NCBI GenBank assembly: GCA_964404765.1
Contig: CAYOLL010000043.1
Location: 8,239-35,102 of the forward strand
Length of the DNA stretch: 26,864 nt
Reading direction: 5' to 3'
Source of the DNA: CAYOLL01 sp964404765 [NCBI: uncultured Gemmatimonadota bacterium]
GTDB taxonomy: Bacteria > 4572-55
This document shows, in pieces, positions 25,295-26,864 of the stretch (position 1 is its first letter; the number at the start of each line of letters is the position of its first letter). The notes below the pieces were generated by a model, which did no database searches, was not told the origin of the DNA, and was given only the letters and a program-made list of their open reading frames with translations. Made by a program: the position numbers and the translations under genes.

Positions 25295-26864
25295 ATGCGA
25301 TATCGTATCCTAAAGCAGATGTTTTTGGGGTTGCTTTTCAATCTCACGGTTCAGAGCCTTGTTATGGCGGGACCCGTTACGGTCAAAGAAGTGAAAATGG
25401 GCCGGATGCTGTCCATCAAAGGGGATGTTTTGTTTGTGCCGGCGGTCGGCTTTGCCAAATTGTGGGGCGTCAAGCTGCCGGTCGAGGCCATCCCGTCCGA
25501 ACGCGACCGTTTGATCGGCGTCCTTAACGGTTGGGTGGCCGGGCAAAATGTTTACGTCTACACCCACGCCGAGGTGGATGAGGTTAAGGTCATCGAAATT
25601 GTCGGCGAATCCATCAATGTCAACGCCCATGCGATTGCTCAGGGTCTGGCTATGGTGGACGGCTCGCCTGCTTTTCATCGCCCGGTCAAAAGCGACTTCG
25701 ACGAAGCCTGGCCGGAAGGCAAACCTGCGCCGCTGCCGCCTTTGCCCCAATCCGTACTGAAGAGCGAAACCTCGGGCGCGGCGCAAATGGTGGATATTCC
25801 AGTTGACCCGCACTTTCGTTCGTCCGATATGCCGCCGCTTTCGCATCACCTGCAAAAGCCGGCTCCCAATCAACCCATTCCACAGGTTGACTTGATCAAC
25901 GCCACAGAACCCGGCCAATCATCATCCGCTGACGAAAATAAGCCGGCTGATTCGGGTTTGAAAGAAGTGACGCTCATTTCTGACGCAGCGCCGGCGGCTA
26001 CGGCGGCAGAACCTATTACAGTTACAACCATTCATATCACCAAAAACGATACGGAAGGCCAGGACCCGCAAACCATTTTAAATTGGCCGACCGGGCGCGG
26101 CGTAGATTCGTCGGCCACGGCTTCACCGCCAGCCGCGGCTGCGAAAGCGCCCGAAACGGCGACGCCTGCTGCGGATGTTGCGCCCCAAACGGGCACTCCG
26201 GCATCATCCGCGCCGGTAAAAGAAGAAGCCCCGATAGCGCCTGTGCTAAGTTCGGAAGAGCAAGCACAGATTTTTTTTAAACAAGGGAATGATTTTCAGC
26301 AAAAAGGCGATGTAAATAAAGCACGCGAAGCTTATTTGGAGGCGCTCAAACTCAAACCGGATTTTCCTCAGGCCAAATATCATTTAAGCCAAACGTACGC
26401 CAGCAAGGCCGATGTAACCGATGCGCAACAGCTTTCAACCGCAAAAGATTCGGCGCCTGCAAGTATGCCGGTAAAGCCGAAAGAAACGCCGGCGCCGGTA
26501 GAGCAAACTGTAAAAGCTGCATCCGGTCAAACAGCGGAAGCATATTTTAAAGAAGGCCGGGCGTACCAGCAACAAGGCGAGATGGATAAAGCCCGTGAAG
26601 CGTATCTCAAAACATTGGAGCTGAATCCGAGCAATCAACAAGCAAAGTATTATTTAAGCCAAACTTATGCAAAAGTTAAGCCCGCGCCCCAGGCTTCGGT
26701 TGAGAAAACGCCGACCCCCCCACCGATAGAGAAGAAAGTGGAGCCGGCGTCAAACTTGGCCGAGATGGAAAAGAAAGCAGAACCAACCTCGACGCCCGCG
26801 GCTGCAATTGAAAAGAAAGCAGAACCAACCTCGACGCCCGCGGCTGCAATTGAAAAGAAAGCAG
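25295..26864 (+). CDS. secreted SNase-like/TPR protein, open at the window end
   Basis: At least 523 codons with no stop before the edge. GGAGGA at 25285-25290 precedes the ATG. Residues 1-26 look like a signal peptide: basic MRYRILK, then a hydrophobic run ending VMAG. Residues about 28-130 resemble a staphylococcal-nuclease fold (AKLWGVKLP for the family's RLIGIDTP, then a G-x-x-V strand, D-x-x-K-V-I strands and INVNAHAIAQGLAMVDGS for vN..lv..GlA), but the catalytic Asp/Arg positions are not evident, so it may be inactive. A Pro/Ala-rich linker follows, then two TPR units (about 325-370 and 410-455; FFKQGNDFQQKGDVNKAREA and YFKEGRAYQQQGEMDKAREA), ending in Lys/Glu/Pro-rich tandem repeats. 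It probably acts in the periplasm or at the envelope. Confidence 0.75.
   Translation, partial: MRYRILKQMFLGLLFNLTVQSLVMAGPVTVKEVKMGRMLSIKGDVLFVPAVGFAKLWGVKLPVEAIPSERDRLIGVLNGWVAGQNVYVYTHAEVDEVKVIEIVGESINVNAHAIAQGLAMVDGSPAFHRPVKSDFDEAWPEGKPAPLPPLPQSVLKSETSGAAQMVDIPVDPHFRSSDMPPLSHHLQKPAPNQPIPQVDLINATEPGQSSSADENKPADSGLKEVTLISDAAPAATAAEPITVTTIHITKNDTEGQDPQTILNWPTGRGVDSSATASPPAAAAKAPETATPAADVAPQTGTPASSAPVKEEAPIAPVLSSEEQAQIFFKQGNDFQQKGDVNKAREAYLEALKLKPDFPQAKYHLSQTYASKADVTDAQQLSTAKDSAPASMPVKPKETPAPVEQTVKAASGQTAEAYFKEGRAYQQQGEMDKAREAYLKTLELNPSNQQAKYYLSQTYAKVKPAPQASVEKTPTPPPIEKKVEPASNLAEMEKKAEPTSTPAAAIEKKAEPTSTPAAAIEKKA
26768..26864 (+). repeat. 42-bp in-frame tandem repeat
   Basis: Two identical 42-base units (26768-26809 and 26810-26851) and the first 13 bases of a third. 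Each codes 14 residues of a Lys/Glu/Pro/Thr/Ala linker (EKKAEPTSTPAAAI). Exact identity points to recent slippage or unequal crossover, and the array continues past the edge. Confidence 0.9.

Noticed and set aside
25310-25918. 202-residue minus-strand open frame opposite the SNase-like gene
   Set aside because: The plus strand has a ribosome site, signal peptide and domain logic; the minus frame has none and lies wholly within it.
1-26864. tRNA, rRNA or CRISPR array
   Set aside because: No clover-leaf TTC-A arm, no rRNA signature and no regularly spaced repeats with unique spacers were seen; the only tandem repeat is the coding 42-bp array at the end.

Overview
The window looks like a piece of chromosome from an uncultured bacterium with roughly even base composition, Shine-Dalgarno-led genes and sigma70-type promoters. 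It has housekeeping genes (glyA, coaD) next to a large accessory block and several families of palindromic intergenic repeats. The phylum cannot be settled from the sequence. The style (many PAS kinases, large STAND-type NTPases, abundant imperfect inverted repeats) fits groups such as Chloroflexota or Calditrichota/KSB1-like bacteria, but that is a guess.

Layout. (1) Positions 1-816, minus strand: a ParA/Soj ATPase followed at once by the start of a DNA methyltransferase that runs off the window. A promoter with an overlapping palindrome lies ahead of parA. (2) 817-5951, plus strand: two translationally coupled hybrid histidine kinases (four PAS domains in the first), ending in a hairpin-plus-T-run terminator. 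(3) 6032-18854, plus strand: a 12.8 kb island of multi-domain P-loop NTPases. The first part holds a STAND/AAA-like ATPase, a two-TM protein with a Walker-less NTPase-like domain, and an 877-residue ATPase with a C-terminal RxxxxH (HEPN-like) motif. A 140-bp palindromic element flanked by a 15-bp duplication has split what was probably one tight operon between the second and third genes. The second part has its own promoter and five tightly packed genes: a STAND-like ATPase, a 195-residue protein with no recognised family, a 1328-residue STAND-TPR protein, a 56-residue basic peptide, and a radical SAM/SPASM enzyme with a PqqD-like C-terminus. (4) 18928-20729, minus strand: an ABC-2 exporter ATPase and one permease, convergent with the radical SAM gene. 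(5) 20730-21764: a repeat element, then a ParD/ParE-type toxin-antitoxin operon with a good promoter and operator but a frameshifted toxin. (6) 21921-25203: glyA, a small hypothetical gene, an alpha-solenoid protein and coaD, separated by repeat elements. (7) 25295 to the end: an open-ended secreted SNase-like/TPR protein with a low-complexity Pro/Ala/Lys/Glu linker.

The most interesting part is 11150-18854. ATG/stop overlaps chain the STAND-TPR NTPase, the 56-residue peptide and the radical SAM maturase together. This looks like a peptide-modification system controlled by signal-transduction NTPases. It is comparable in logic to FxSxx-COOH systems, but the peptide has a different C-terminus. 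The neighbouring NTPase cluster, with its predicted HEPN and membrane modules, suggests a conflict or defence role. That function is inference; the domains, motifs and overlaps are visible in the sequence.
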